The notes under the pieces were generated by a model. That model did not search any database and was not told the DNA's origin. It was given only the letters and a program-made list of their open reading frames with translations. The translations under genes and the position numbers were made by a program. A stretch of DNA of 53,038 nucleotides, from assembly GCF_902491285.1 (NCBI RefSeq), contig NZ_CABUHK010000031.1, positions 1 through 53,038 of the forward strand, given 5' to 3'. This document shows, in pieces, positions 1 to 7,820 of the stretch. Each line of letters starts with the position of its first letter. Position 1 is the first letter of the stretch. This DNA is from an uncultured Bacteroides sp. (GTDB lineage: Bacteria > Bacteroidota > Bacteroidia > Bacteroidales > Bacteroidaceae).

Positions 1-47
1 GCCTCGGTTTTTATTGTGCCGGTGTAGAAAAACTCGATTTTTCTATA

Positions 48-55
48 TAATTTTG
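48..55 (+). promoter_or_regulatory. Candidate -7 element upstream of the epimerase gene
   Basis: The octamer TAATTTTG matches the Bacteroides -7 consensus TAnnTTTG exactly and lies about 55 bases before the first start codon. No convincing -33 TTTG is present at the usual 19-21 base distance, so this is a weak call. Confidence 0.35.
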
Positions 56-110
56 TATAGTGATAAGAAGCTAAAAATAGAGTCGGTTACAAATTATAAC
101 CAACTGAAAA

Positions 111-992
111 ATGAATGATATGAAAACAATCTCCAACGAACAACTTACGATTCAAGTATCTCCGCATGGAGCCGAACTTTGCAGTATCTTTGCCAATGGA
201 AAAGAATATCTGTGGCAAGCCGACCCTGCATTTTGGAAACGCCACTCCCCTGTCCTGTTCCCCATTGTAGGAAGTGTGTGGGAAAACGAGTATCGCAATG
301 AAGGTATTCCTTATGTACTTACCCAACATGGTTTTGCCCGCGATATGGAATTTACGCTTGTTTCTGAGAAAGAGGACGAAGTATGTTATCGTCTTGTCAG
401 CAATGAAGAAACGTTGCAGAAATATCCGTTTCCCTTCTGTCTGGAAATAGGTTACCGTATTCATGGGAAGCAAATTGAAGTGATATGGAGAGTTAAGAAT
501 ACCGGTGAAAAAGAAATGTCTTTTCAGATTGGCGCACATCCTGCTTTCTATTGGCCGAATTTTGATGCTGCCACTTCAGAAAGAGGTTTCTTCGGATTCG
601 ATAAGAAAGAAGGGTTGAAGTATATTCTTATCTCTGAAAAGGGATGTGCAGACCCTTCTACTGAATATGCGTTAGAGTTGACGGATGGATTGTTGCCACT
701 TGATATACATACTTTCGATAAAGATGCTCTGATATTGGAAAATGAGCAGATTCATAAAGTCACCTTATATAATAAGGAAAAACAGGCTTATCTAAGCCTG
801 CACTTTGATGCTCCGGTGGTAGGACTTTGGTCACCGCCTGCCAAGAATGCTCCTTTCGTATGCATCGAGCCTTGGTACGGACGTTGTGACTGTGCACACT
901 ATACAGGTGAATACAGAGATAAAGAATGGATGCAGCATTTACAACCTGAAGAGATATTCCAAGGGGGATACACAATTGAAATAAATGAGTAA
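111..992 (+). CDS. Aldose 1-epimerase family protein (LacX-like mutarotase)
   Basis: A 293-residue cytoplasmic protein of the galactose-mutarotase fold, closest in character to the LacX-type branch. These enzymes interconvert the anomers of a sugar at C1. The sequence shows the family pattern: an early SPHGAEL segment, RHSPVLFPIVG near residues 45-55, QHGFARD near residue 74, QIGAHPAFYWP near residue 140 (likely catalytic histidine) and CIEPWYGRCD near residue 250 (likely catalytic glutamate). No signal peptide is seen. Two in-frame ATG codons, three codons apart (111 and 120), are equally plausible starts. The gene stands alone and is convergent with the GH32 gene, separated by a strong hairpin. 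The true sugar cannot be told from sequence. The family call is firm. Confidence 0.9.
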   Translation: MNDMKTISNEQLTIQVSPHGAELCSIFANGKEYLWQADPAFWKRHSPVLFPIVGSVWENEYRNEGIPYVLTQHGFARDMEFTLVSEKEDEVCYRLVSNEETLQKYPFPFCLEIGYRIHGKQIEVIWRVKNTGEKEMSFQIGAHPAFYWPNFDAATSERGFFGFDKKEGLKYILISEKGCADPSTEYALELTDGLLPLDIHTFDKDALILENEQIHKVTLYNKEKQAYLSLHFDAPVVGLWSPPAKNAPFVCIEPWYGRCDCAHYTGEYRDKEWMQHLQPEEIFQGGYTIEINE

Positions 993-1034
993 TTGACGAA
1001 TAACCAACAATATTCAAACAATGCCCGAACTAAA

Positions 1035-1066
1035 AGTAGCTGCCGGATTCACATCCGACAGCTACT
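1035..1066. terminator. Bidirectional hairpin between convergent genes
   Basis: A 14-base stem (arms 1035-1048 and 1053-1066, one C/A mismatch) closes a four-base loop. It sits between the convergent epimerase and GH32 genes, where a two-way terminator is expected. The T-tracts are weak on both sides. Confidence 0.65.
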
Positions 1067-1096
1067 CACACCTAATTCTAATCTACAAAACCTAAC

Positions 1097-2524
1097 TTAT
1101 AAACCCAATCTATATACTTTTAATGAATCAACATTGAATACTCCCCCTTTACTGTAAAAACACATACGGTTGTATGGTTCTGTCGGAAAGACGAGATTAG
1201 TCATTGCTATCTTTCCCCCATTCAGAAAGACTTCTACCGAACATTTATCAACAAAAATATCCAAAGTATATCTTTTCTCTTTCCTTATAGGTGCCCAGGT
1301 AGCCAATGCGAAATCATCCATATAATTAATCGAAATCGTTTTTCTACGGTTGTGGGCTTCCAGTTTATGAGATACGCTATTCTTACCGAAATCCACAATA
1401 CCGCTTTTCGTACGATCCATTACCAGTTTTTCCTCAGGAAGATTGAAATAGATGTCAACTTTCTCACCCTTATCATTAAAGAGGCTGAATCCTATAATCT
1501 CCGCTTTTCCGGCAGTAATATCCAATACAAGTTCATAAGAACCTTCATTCTCAGCCAATAAAGTATCAATATGACAATCTCCGGTAACTGTAAAAGCAGG
1601 AATCTCCTTACTTTCTTTCCGCAACGTCCTGACTTCCGCTACCGGAGCGGCGGAAAGATAAATATCATTGTCTTGTGTGTACAGTCCCAATTCACGTGGC
1701 AATGCATTGGCACTGCGGAATTGTTCCGACGGAACAAATTCGCAATACTGCCGGTTATTCATCCAAGGGACTACAATTGTCCGTTCACCTGTATTTGAGA
1801 AACAAGCTGTAACAGAATGGTCTTTTCCCCAATCCAGCCATTTTGTGACATCAGGCTGATTGTCACAAATAAAATTCGTCCCGTCAAAGTTTCCAATAAA
1901 ATACTGAGTTGCACTACCGCCGAAGTAACAGCCCGGATTTACATTGACTATCAAAGCCCATTTCTTACGACCGGTATCTCCATCTACCGGAAGTTCCACC
2001 ATATAAGGATATTCAAATAAGCAAGGCTGAACTCCGTATCCTTCTCCAAAGCTGCTCATATACTTCCAGACTTTTTTATCTTTGGAATCATAAAAGCTTA
2101 TTTCCTTACCGGCAGACACAATCATCACCCATTTATTCTCCGATGCATACCAAAAAACTTTGGAAATATTAAAGACTTCCAAGTCATCGGAAAAGATATG
2201 TTCCAATGTATCACGAAAAGTAGTCGGTACTAAACACTCCCAATGTATAAGGTCTTTGCTGACAGAATGTCCCCAATACATATTTTCCTGTTTAGAACCA
2301 TAGGGGTGATATTGAAAATAGATATGATATTCTCCGTCTTCATAGGATAATCCGTTTACATCGTTCATTCGGCGGTAAAGAGGAGTATGATGGTAGACAG
2401 GACGGAATTTATCCGCATTTGTTGTATCAAGCGTACCGTTTGTGTGGCAACAAGTTAGTCCGCAGACGACTACCAGCACAAGTAGTATACCTTTATATCG
2501 TTTTATCCAGGGGAGTATTCTCAT
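1097..2524 (-). CDS. Degenerate GH32 (levanase/fructosidase-family) lipoprotein
   Basis: A 475-residue exported protein with a hydrophobic N-terminus followed by two cysteines (25-26), probably a lipoprotein. The fold is GH32: RRMNDVNG at 52-58 keeps the nucleophile motif (Asp55), FQYHP at 70-74 and WGHSVSKDLIHWE at 84-96 follow, and a C-terminal beta-sandwich with FVDKCSVEVFLNGG is present. The stabiliser motif normally FRDPKVFW reads FNISKVFW (118-125), losing Arg and Asp. The acid/base motif normally ECP reads QPC (166-168), losing Glu. The stretch between the HWE and KVFW motifs is about 50 residues shorter than in active members. Family membership is seen directly. Loss of ordinary fructosidase activity is inferred, and a binding role or altered chemistry is possible. 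The gene is divergent from a WYL regulator. Confidence 0.82.
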   Translation of the reverse strand: MRILPWIKRYKGILLVLVVVCGLTCCHTNGTLDTTNADKFRPVYHHTPLYRRMNDVNGLSYEDGEYHIYFQYHPYGSKQENMYWGHSVSKDLIHWECLVPTTFRDTLEHIFSDDLEVFNISKVFWYASENKWVMIVSAGKEISFYDSKDKKVWKYMSSFGEGYGVQPCLFEYPYMVELPVDGDTGRKKWALIVNVNPGCYFGGSATQYFIGNFDGTNFICDNQPDVTKWLDWGKDHSVTACFSNTGERTIVVPWMNNRQYCEFVPSEQFRSANALPRELGLYTQDNDIYLSAAPVAEVRTLRKESKEIPAFTVTGDCHIDTLLAENEGSYELVLDITAGKAEIIGFSLFNDKGEKVDIYFNLPEEKLVMDRTKSGIVDFGKNSVSHKLEAHNRRKTISINYMDDFALATWAPIRKEKRYTLDIFVDKCSVEVFLNGGKIAMTNLVFPTEPYNRMCFYSKGGVFNVDSLKVYRLGL

Positions 2525-2569
2525 AGCAACAAAGTATTCTTAATTCATACAAATTTTTAATCAAAAATA

Positions 2570-2608
2570 AGACGAAGGCAAAGATAGGGGGTATCTTTAC
2601 CTTCGTCT
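2570..2608. repeat. Long palindrome between divergent GH32 and WYL genes
   Basis: Arms AGACGAAGG (2570-2578) plus AAAGATA (2580-2586) pair with TATCTTT (2592-2598) and CCTTCGTCT (2600-2608) around a GGGGG loop. The symmetry is perfect apart from one C/A position. Because both flanking genes read away from it, a terminator is not expected. An operator or leader structure is more likely. Confidence 0.6.
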
Positions 2609-2742
2609 ATAAACTTTGTTTCAAAGGATGTCAATTTTGATACACACCTTATTTGGGAAGTAACAAAAATAAAGACAGACAACCTCTTTGTTTTCCTGAA
2701 TTTATTTTTCTACTTTTGAAGCCAATCTTTAGACCTCTGCCT

Positions 2743-3765
2743 ATGCCGGCCAATAGGAATGCCTTAATACGCTATAAAACGATTGATAACTGTCTGCGTA
2801 ATCCTTACCGACGCTGGACGTTGGAAGATTTGATGGACGCCTGTTCGGATGCCCTCTATGAATATGAAGGCATTGACAAAGGAATAAGCAAGCGTACCGT
2901 ACAAATGGATATCCAGATGATGCGCAGCGAAAAGCTGGGATATAACGCCCCGATTGTTGTGTACGAGAATAAATATTATAAATACGAAGACCCGGAATAC
3001 AGTATCACGCAAACTCCGCTGAACGAACAGGACTTGAAAACAATGTCGGAAGCAGTGGAAGTGTTGCGGCAGTTCAAAGGATTCTCTTATTTCACGGAAA
3101 TGAGCGACATTATCAACCGCCTGGAAGACCATGTGGCTTCCGCCCGGATGAAAACAACTCCGGTCATCGACTTCGAAAAGAATGAATCACTGAAAGGGCT
3201 GGATTACCTGGACACCATCTATCACGCCATTGTAAACGAGCATCCGATACGAATCAAATACCGTTCGTTCAAAGCACGCTCGGCAAACGAATTTATTTTT
3301 CATCCTTATCTATTAAAAGAATACCGGAACCGATGGTTCGTCTACGGAGTAAGAAGAAGCGGACGAATATTGCAGAATTTAGCTTTGGACAGAATACATT
3401 CATTGGAAGTCCTGACTCAAGAACCCTATATAAAGAATACATTCTTCGACCCGAATACATTCTTTGACGATCTGGTCGGAGTGACTAAAAACTCAGGAAG
3501 CAAAGCAGAGAAAGTCGGTTTCAAAGTGGCGGCTGACGAAGCGCCTTACATTATTACCAAGCCTATACATCACAGTCAGCATTTAGTGGAAGAACTCGCT
3601 GACGGAAGCGTCATACTGGAAATTGAAGTAGTCATCAATCACGAACTCGAACGGGTATTCTTCGGATATGCCGACGGGATACAAATCCTGTATCCGGAGA
3701 CATTGACAGAATTGATGGGCAGAAAACTAAAAAGAGCTGCCGAACAATATACAAATTCAAAATGA
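2743..3765 (+). CDS. WYL-domain transcriptional regulator
   Basis: About 340 residues. The N-terminal helical region (RNALIRYKTIDNCLRN, then WTLEDLMDACSDAL and KRTVQMDIQMMRSE) is a DeoR/HTH_11-like winged helix. The central and C-terminal part carries a WYL domain: IRIKYRSF near residue 170, FIFHPYLLKEYRNRWFVYG, then the C-terminal WCX extension. Such proteins sense ligands, often nucleic acids or nucleotides, through WYL and act as repressors or activators. An upstream TTG at 2653 would add 30 residues with no family resemblance. The ATG at 2743, just before the conserved start MPANRNALIRY, is preferred. It is divergent from the GH32 gene across a palindrome, so local regulation is possible but unproven. 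Confidence 0.88.
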   Translation: MPANRNALIRYKTIDNCLRNPYRRWTLEDLMDACSDALYEYEGIDKGISKRTVQMDIQMMRSEKLGYNAPIVVYENKYYKYEDPEYSITQTPLNEQDLKTMSEAVEVLRQFKGFSYFTEMSDIINRLEDHVASARMKTTPVIDFEKNESLKGLDYLDTIYHAIVNEHPIRIKYRSFKARSANEFIFHPYLLKEYRNRWFVYGVRRSGRILQNLALDRIHSLEVLTQEPYIKNTFFDPNTFFDDLVGVTKNSGSKAEKVGFKVAADEAPYIITKPIHHSQHLVEELADGSVILEIEVVINHELERVFFGYADGIQILYPETLTELMGRKLKRAAEQYTNSK

Positions 3766-3814
3766 AAAGGAGCCACTGCCGATAAATCATCCTATCCGCC
3801 ATTCAATAAAAAAG

Positions 3815-3839
3815 TTTGGAGAACCGTTTATTCTCCAAA
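3815..3839 (-). terminator. Intrinsic terminator of the antiporter-patatin operon
   Basis: TTTGGAGAA (3815-3823) pairs with TTCTCCAAA (3831-3839) around a 7-base loop. Read on the minus strand the stem is followed by CTTTTTTATT. The 5' arm overlaps the last codons of the patatin gene, so termination starts inside the coding region. Confidence 0.8.
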
Positions 3840-4673
3840 TAAAGTTCTTGCACACTCATATCCTTCCTGATAAAACTCTGTCAGCTTCTGCACATCTTTC
3901 TCGATACGGTCTACAGCAACAGGTTTCTGCGGACGGATAACGATAATCTTTCCTTCGTCTTCCATACGCTCCACCATTTCCAACTGTTCATTATACACGG
4001 CACAGCGATGACTCAATGCTTCGCGGAGCTTCGGGTATTTACGGTATACGAATGACGGGACACGAATATCTTTCGAATCTTTCCGGTAGCCACGGTTGCG
4101 GGTGAGCACAACCACATTGCGCGTGTAGCCATCGGCAATGGCACGCTGCAAAGGAATAGAGTCAACGATTCCCCCATCAAGCATCGGAACACCGTCCACA
4201 TAAGCAATGGGGCAAACAATAGGCAGGCTGCTGGAAGCACGGACGATATCAATCACCCGGTTCTTGTCTTTCTTCTCTTCAAAATAGTTGGCTTCTCCCG
4301 TCAGGCAATTCGTGGTCACCATGACGAAACGTTCGGACGACGCGAAATACGTTTCATAATCATACGGAAGAATATGTTCCGGAAATTCGTTGAACAGCAA
4401 ATCGAAGTCAAGGATATTCCGCTTCTTGAGCAGATACTTCAAACCGATATAATTGTATTCTTCCAACAAGTCAATGTTACTGTATTTGGCACGTCCCCGT
4501 TGACGGGACGCATAGGACAATCCGTTGCATGCTCCGGCAGATACCCCTATCACATAAGGAAACCGGATGTCACAATCCATCAAATAATCAAGTACGCCGC
4601 AAGTAAACACTCCGCGCATCCCCCCACCTTCCAACACTAACCCCGTAGATTCGTCGATATGTAAATTCTTCAT
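3828..4673 (-). CDS. Patatin-like phospholipase (RssA type)
   Basis: A 281-residue cytoplasmic lipid acyl hydrolase of the bacterial patatin family. The oxyanion loop EGGGMRG is at 15-21, the nucleophile elbow GVSAG at 43-47 (Ser45) and the catalytic LDGG at 165-168 (Asp166), so the Ser-Asp dyad is intact. The C-terminal region (RPQKPVAVDRIEKDVQKL) is typical of the short patatins found in anaerobes. The start codon overlaps the stop of the upstream antiporter gene by four bases (ATGA), showing translational coupling in one operon. A terminator hairpin begins within its final codons. Substrate is unknown. The pairing suggests a role linked to membrane or ion stress, which is inference only. 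Confidence 0.9.
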   Translation of the reverse strand: MKNLHIDESTGLVLEGGGMRGVFTCGVLDYLMDCDIRFPYVIGVSAGACNGLSYASRQRGRAKYSNIDLLEEYNYIGLKYLLKKRNILDFDLLFNEFPEHILPYDYETYFASSERFVMVTTNCLTGEANYFEEKKDKNRVIDIVRASSSLPIVCPIAYVDGVPMLDGGIVDSIPLQRAIADGYTRNVVVLTRNRGYRKDSKDIRVPSFVYRKYPKLREALSHRCAVYNEQLEMVERMEDEGKIIVIRPQKPVAVDRIEKDVQKLTEFYQEGYECARTLFGE

Positions 4674-6880
4674 TTTTTCCCGTTACTTTTATTCCTGCGG
4701 ATGACCAACAGAGAAGATAATTCCTTCATCACCGATTCATCCTCAGATAATTTAGAATAAGAAAGATGGCTCATTATCAATAGCCCATCTTTCTCATCAG
4801 TTACTAATTCTTCAATTCCCTCAAACCAGTTTACACTAACCTGTCCGGGATAATGCGCCATCAAATTGTCAATCCGTTGCACGAAACCTTCATCATCCGT
4901 ATCGAATGCGAAGAGACGTACGGAATGTCCGTTCTGCAACATCATTTCGAGATATGAAAGCATGAATGCGTCAATCATACCGCCCAAAACGAAACTGACC
5001 AAAGCCCCTTCCCGGTACTGACGATTCACAAATACAGCGACAGGACACTTCACCTGCTCCATGATTCCGTCAATCTTGTCACGAAACAAAGGCAGCCATA
5101 AGATAGCTCCCGGAGTTCCGGTCACCGGCATATCGGAACGATAATGGCTTCCGGCTCCCAACAGCAGCATATCGGGATGCTCGTCGCGGACAAAATGAAT
5201 CATTTCCTGCACCAGTTTATCCGTCACCCGGTAATGATTGCCTACCTCTATATCCAGCTCTTTTGCCCGCTGATTGAGCAAAACAAAGCTTTCTTTGGCA
5301 TAATGTGTCGCATTCAACGGATTCAAGTCCGTACCTACTGTATAATGTGCCGCAATCAGATGATTCTTCTTCAGTTGTTTTCCAAACAACAAAGCGTAAA
5401 TGGAAAGCAACTTGCTCCCGGATTCCGGACGCCCGAAGCAAAATATCAATTTGCGTTTCAAAGATAGCTTTTCTTCCCGATGTACAAAAAAACGTTCGAC
5501 CAAATGTAGCAGCGGAGTGGTCATAAAGGTTGTAACTAACGCCATAATGACCAATATTACAAAAATAGATGGCGGAAGAACTCCCATTTCATAACCGATA
5601 TTCAAAGCGACAAGTTCCATCAGTCCACGGGTGTTCATCAATGTGCCTATCGTCAGACTGTCTTTCCACGATTCCCCCACCAGGCGAGCGGCAATGGCAC
5701 AGCCACCCAGTTTTCCGGCTATGGCAACTGTCACCAACAACAGGCAAACGAGCCACAGTTCCGGACTGTTTATCAAACCTATCTCCGTGCGAAGCCCTGT
5801 AAAGGCAAAGAACAGAGGCAGGAAAAACACCAAAGAAATGTCCTCCACTTTTTCCATCATAACTTTACGGAAACCGATATTGGACGGCATCACCACTCCT
5901 GCCATGAAAGCGCCGAACAAGGCATGGATGCCGATAATCTCCGTAATGCAGGATGAAATAATAAGAATCAGCAGGATAAACGCTACGAATGTTTTGTTAA
6001 TGGCTTCCTGATTGGCATAGACCTCTCCCACTTTCTTGAGGAACGGGCGGACTACCAGAAACATAATCGCAATATACACCACAGCCAGCCCCACCGAGTA
6101 GAGAGCGCTTGTAAAACTCCCTGCTTTCGAGATGGCAATCACCACCGCCAACAGGCACCAGGCGGTCACATCGTCGTTGGCAGCGGAAGCAATGGTAAGT
6201 GTCCCTAAAGGGGATTTAGTCATGTTCCTCTCCTGAATAATACGCGCCAATACAGGAAAGGCGGTGATGCTCATGGATATACCGATGAACAGAGCAAAAG
6301 GCAGAAACGGAGTTTGGGAAGCGGCATATTCTTCATAAATCCAATAAGAAGAAAGGATACCGAGGAAGAAAGGCACTAAAATCCCGGCATGACTAATAAC
6401 GAGCGTTTCATTGATTTTATTCTTCAACACACTGAAATCCAGCTCCATGCCAATGACAAACATAAAGAGTATCAGTCCTACCTGACTCAACAGTTCGAGA
6501 TTAGTGAGCGAATGGACGGGAAAAAGAAAATGGAAAGCATCGGGAAAGAAAAGTCCGAGCACGGAAGGCCCCAACACGATACCGGCTACGATTTCTCCAA
6601 TCACTCCCGGTTGCCCTATGAGGTTGAACAGGTAGCCGAAGAGCCGCACCATCAACAAGACAGCTATAATCTGAATAAGCAATGTAGTGAGCGGATGATG
6701 CAAGTTATCTTGCAGGAACTGGAGAAACATGGCGAAAGGACTGCCTTGTACCACATTCAGCGTATCTACCGCATGATGCGAAAACCGGTCGCCCTCTTCA
6801 ATAGCAACATAAATCAACCCTCCAAACAAAAGTAACATCAAGACATAGATGACATAATTCTTCCGAGCCCTATTCCGCAT
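4670..6880 (-). CDS. CPA2-family cation/proton antiporter with C-terminal Usp-like domain
   Basis: A 736-residue inner-membrane protein. The first approximately 470 residues hold about a dozen membrane helices of the Na+/H+ or K+/H+ exchanger fold: IAGIVLGPSVLGLFFPD near 90-107, ANDDVTAW near 235-242 with the paired acidic residues typical of transport, and GALMNTRGLMELV-like TLMNTRGLMELVALNIG near 420. The last approximately 240 residues are soluble and resemble universal-stress-protein sandwiches (PDMLLLGAGSHYR, CPVAVFVNR), probably a regulatory nucleotide-binding module. It is the first gene of a two-gene operon with the patatin. The ion and direction of exchange cannot be read from sequence. 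Confidence 0.9.
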   Translation of the reverse strand: MRNRARKNYVIYVLMLLLFGGLIYVAIEEGDRFSHHAVDTLNVVQGSPFAMFLQFLQDNLHHPLTTLLIQIIAVLLMVRLFGYLFNLIGQPGVIGEIVAGIVLGPSVLGLFFPDAFHFLFPVHSLTNLELLSQVGLILFMFVIGMELDFSVLKNKINETLVISHAGILVPFFLGILSSYWIYEEYAASQTPFLPFALFIGISMSITAFPVLARIIQERNMTKSPLGTLTIASAANDDVTAWCLLAVVIAISKAGSFTSALYSVGLAVVYIAIMFLVVRPFLKKVGEVYANQEAINKTFVAFILLILIISSCITEIIGIHALFGAFMAGVVMPSNIGFRKVMMEKVEDISLVFFLPLFFAFTGLRTEIGLINSPELWLVCLLLVTVAIAGKLGGCAIAARLVGESWKDSLTIGTLMNTRGLMELVALNIGYEMGVLPPSIFVILVIMALVTTFMTTPLLHLVERFFVHREEKLSLKRKLIFCFGRPESGSKLLSIYALLFGKQLKKNHLIAAHYTVGTDLNPLNATHYAKESFVLLNQRAKELDIEVGNHYRVTDKLVQEMIHFVRDEHPDMLLLGAGSHYRSDMPVTGTPGAILWLPLFRDKIDGIMEQVKCPVAVFVNRQYREGALVSFVLGGMIDAFMLSYLEMMLQNGHSVRLFAFDTDDEGFVQRIDNLMAHYPGQVSVNWFEGIEELVTDEKDGLLIMSHLSYSKLSEDESVMKELSSLLVIRRNKSNGKK

Positions 6881-6975
6881 AAGTTCAAGCTTTTACTATT
6901 TGTTGCATAATTATAATAAAAACAAACGAAAAAGGCAGAAAGTTTGGCAAAAACAGTAAATATTCAAACAAAACC

Positions 6976-7006
6976 TTGTTTTTTTACTTCAATCTACGTA
7001 ACTTTA
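6976..7006 (+). promoter_or_regulatory. Promoter of the 7067 gene
   Basis: CTTG ends at 6978 and TAACTTTA lies at 6999-7006 with exactly 20 bases between. This fits the Bacteroides TTTG-N19-21-TAnnTTTG pattern with one mismatch in each box. Transcription would start near 7014. The 5' leader holds a short CCTGC/GCAGG hairpin at 7047-7058 just before the start codon. Confidence 0.5.
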
Positions 7007-7066
7007 GGCTAGCTTAATTGTTTTAGTAGGAAAAAGATAAAAAAGTCCTGCCCGCAGGCAAGCACC

Positions 7067-7588
7067 ATGAGAATTCAGTTTGAGATTAAAGAAAAATTGC
7101 CGGAAATCATTGAGGAAATCATGCATTCCGAGAAATGGCAAACTTCCGTGAAGGAAGAAATCAGCGGCCGGACGACCGTTGTGATTCGCGACCAGGCATA
7201 TGGTTCAGAAGCTACCATTGAAATCTATGCTACATCTATCGAAATCAAAACCGCATGGTCCAAGTACTCCTATCGTATATTTGTAACCAACGACATCGTA
7301 TGGTGCGAATATAACGGTGCCTATCGTGGATTATTGGAACAAGTGCTCTTGCCGACCATCACCCCGAAAGAAGGTCTGCTCAATTCGGACGTGACCGAGA
7401 GTTCGCTTTATGGAAATGAACATAAAAAACTAAGGGAGTACGCTGAAGCAAACCTGAAGCTGAAGCAATTCCGTCGGGAGAACTTTAATGAACAAAAGAG
7501 TGGGACTGCACGATTTGACCATCCGAAACGTGTGTATGATGAGTTCATCAAAGAAGATTATGTAGTGACTTCTCAAAAGAGAGAGTAA
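7067..7588 (+). CDS. Conserved hypothetical protein
   Basis: A soluble 173-residue protein without signal peptide or membrane segment. I do not recognise a named family. The first approximately 110 residues look like an alpha/beta fold (amphipathic helix KLPEIIEEIMHSEKWQTSVKEE, then strands TTVVIRD, ATIEIYATSIEIKT, YRIFVTN, WCEYNG). The C-terminus is charged and helical (HKKLREYAEANLKLKQFRREN). No clear Shine-Dalgarno precedes the ATG, and a small hairpin occupies its usual place. The gene has its own promoter and is followed by a palindrome-rich gap. Function is unknown. Confidence 0.7.
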   Translation: MRIQFEIKEKLPEIIEEIMHSEKWQTSVKEEISGRTTVVIRDQAYGSEATIEIYATSIEIKTAWSKYSYRIFVTNDIVWCEYNGAYRGLLEQVLLPTITPKEGLLNSDVTESSLYGNEHKKLREYAEANLKLKQFRRENFNEQKSGTARFDHPKRVYDEFIKEDYVVTSQKRE

Positions 7589-7597
7589 CCTGCGTCC

Positions 7598-7707
7598 TGT
7601 ACATTACAGCATTAACCTTGTACCATCGCATTGGCACAACTGTACCGCACCATTGGCGCAGTCATGCCAATGCGGTATTATAATTGTACCAACTAACCGT
7701 GCCGGGA
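7598..7707. repeat. Degenerate 22-bp-period repeat array
   Basis: GTACC occurs at 7620, 7642 and 7686 (steps of 22 and 44) and CATTGGC at 7629 and 7651 (step 22). An inverted copy TGCCAATGCG (7665-7674) matches CGCATTGGCA (7627-7636). The period matches the cleaner arrays at 9024-9129 and 38609-38691, but the sequence differs and the units are more eroded. Confidence 0.5.
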
Positions 7708-7775
7708 TACGGTAATATTCATTCTTTTTTTATGCAATTTGAACCCAAACAGATGGTTTTCAAAAGAGGAATCCT

Positions 7776-7783
7776 TATATTTG
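7776..7783 (+). promoter_or_regulatory. -7 element of the C1 peptidase gene
   Basis: TATATTTG is an exact TAnnTTTG match. A weak T-rich -33 (7757-7760) lies at near-normal spacing. The start near 7790 would leave only about 13 bases before the first ATG (7803), which favours the second ATG at 7821. Confidence 0.5.
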
Positions 7784-7820
7784 TAGCCAAAACAAATTTA
7801 ATATGAATGTCATAAGAATG

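Noticed and set aside
1097..2524. GH32 gene as a pseudogene
   Set aside because: The reading frame is uninterrupted from signal peptide to C-terminal sandwich, and the changes are concentrated at catalytic motifs, which looks like functional divergence.
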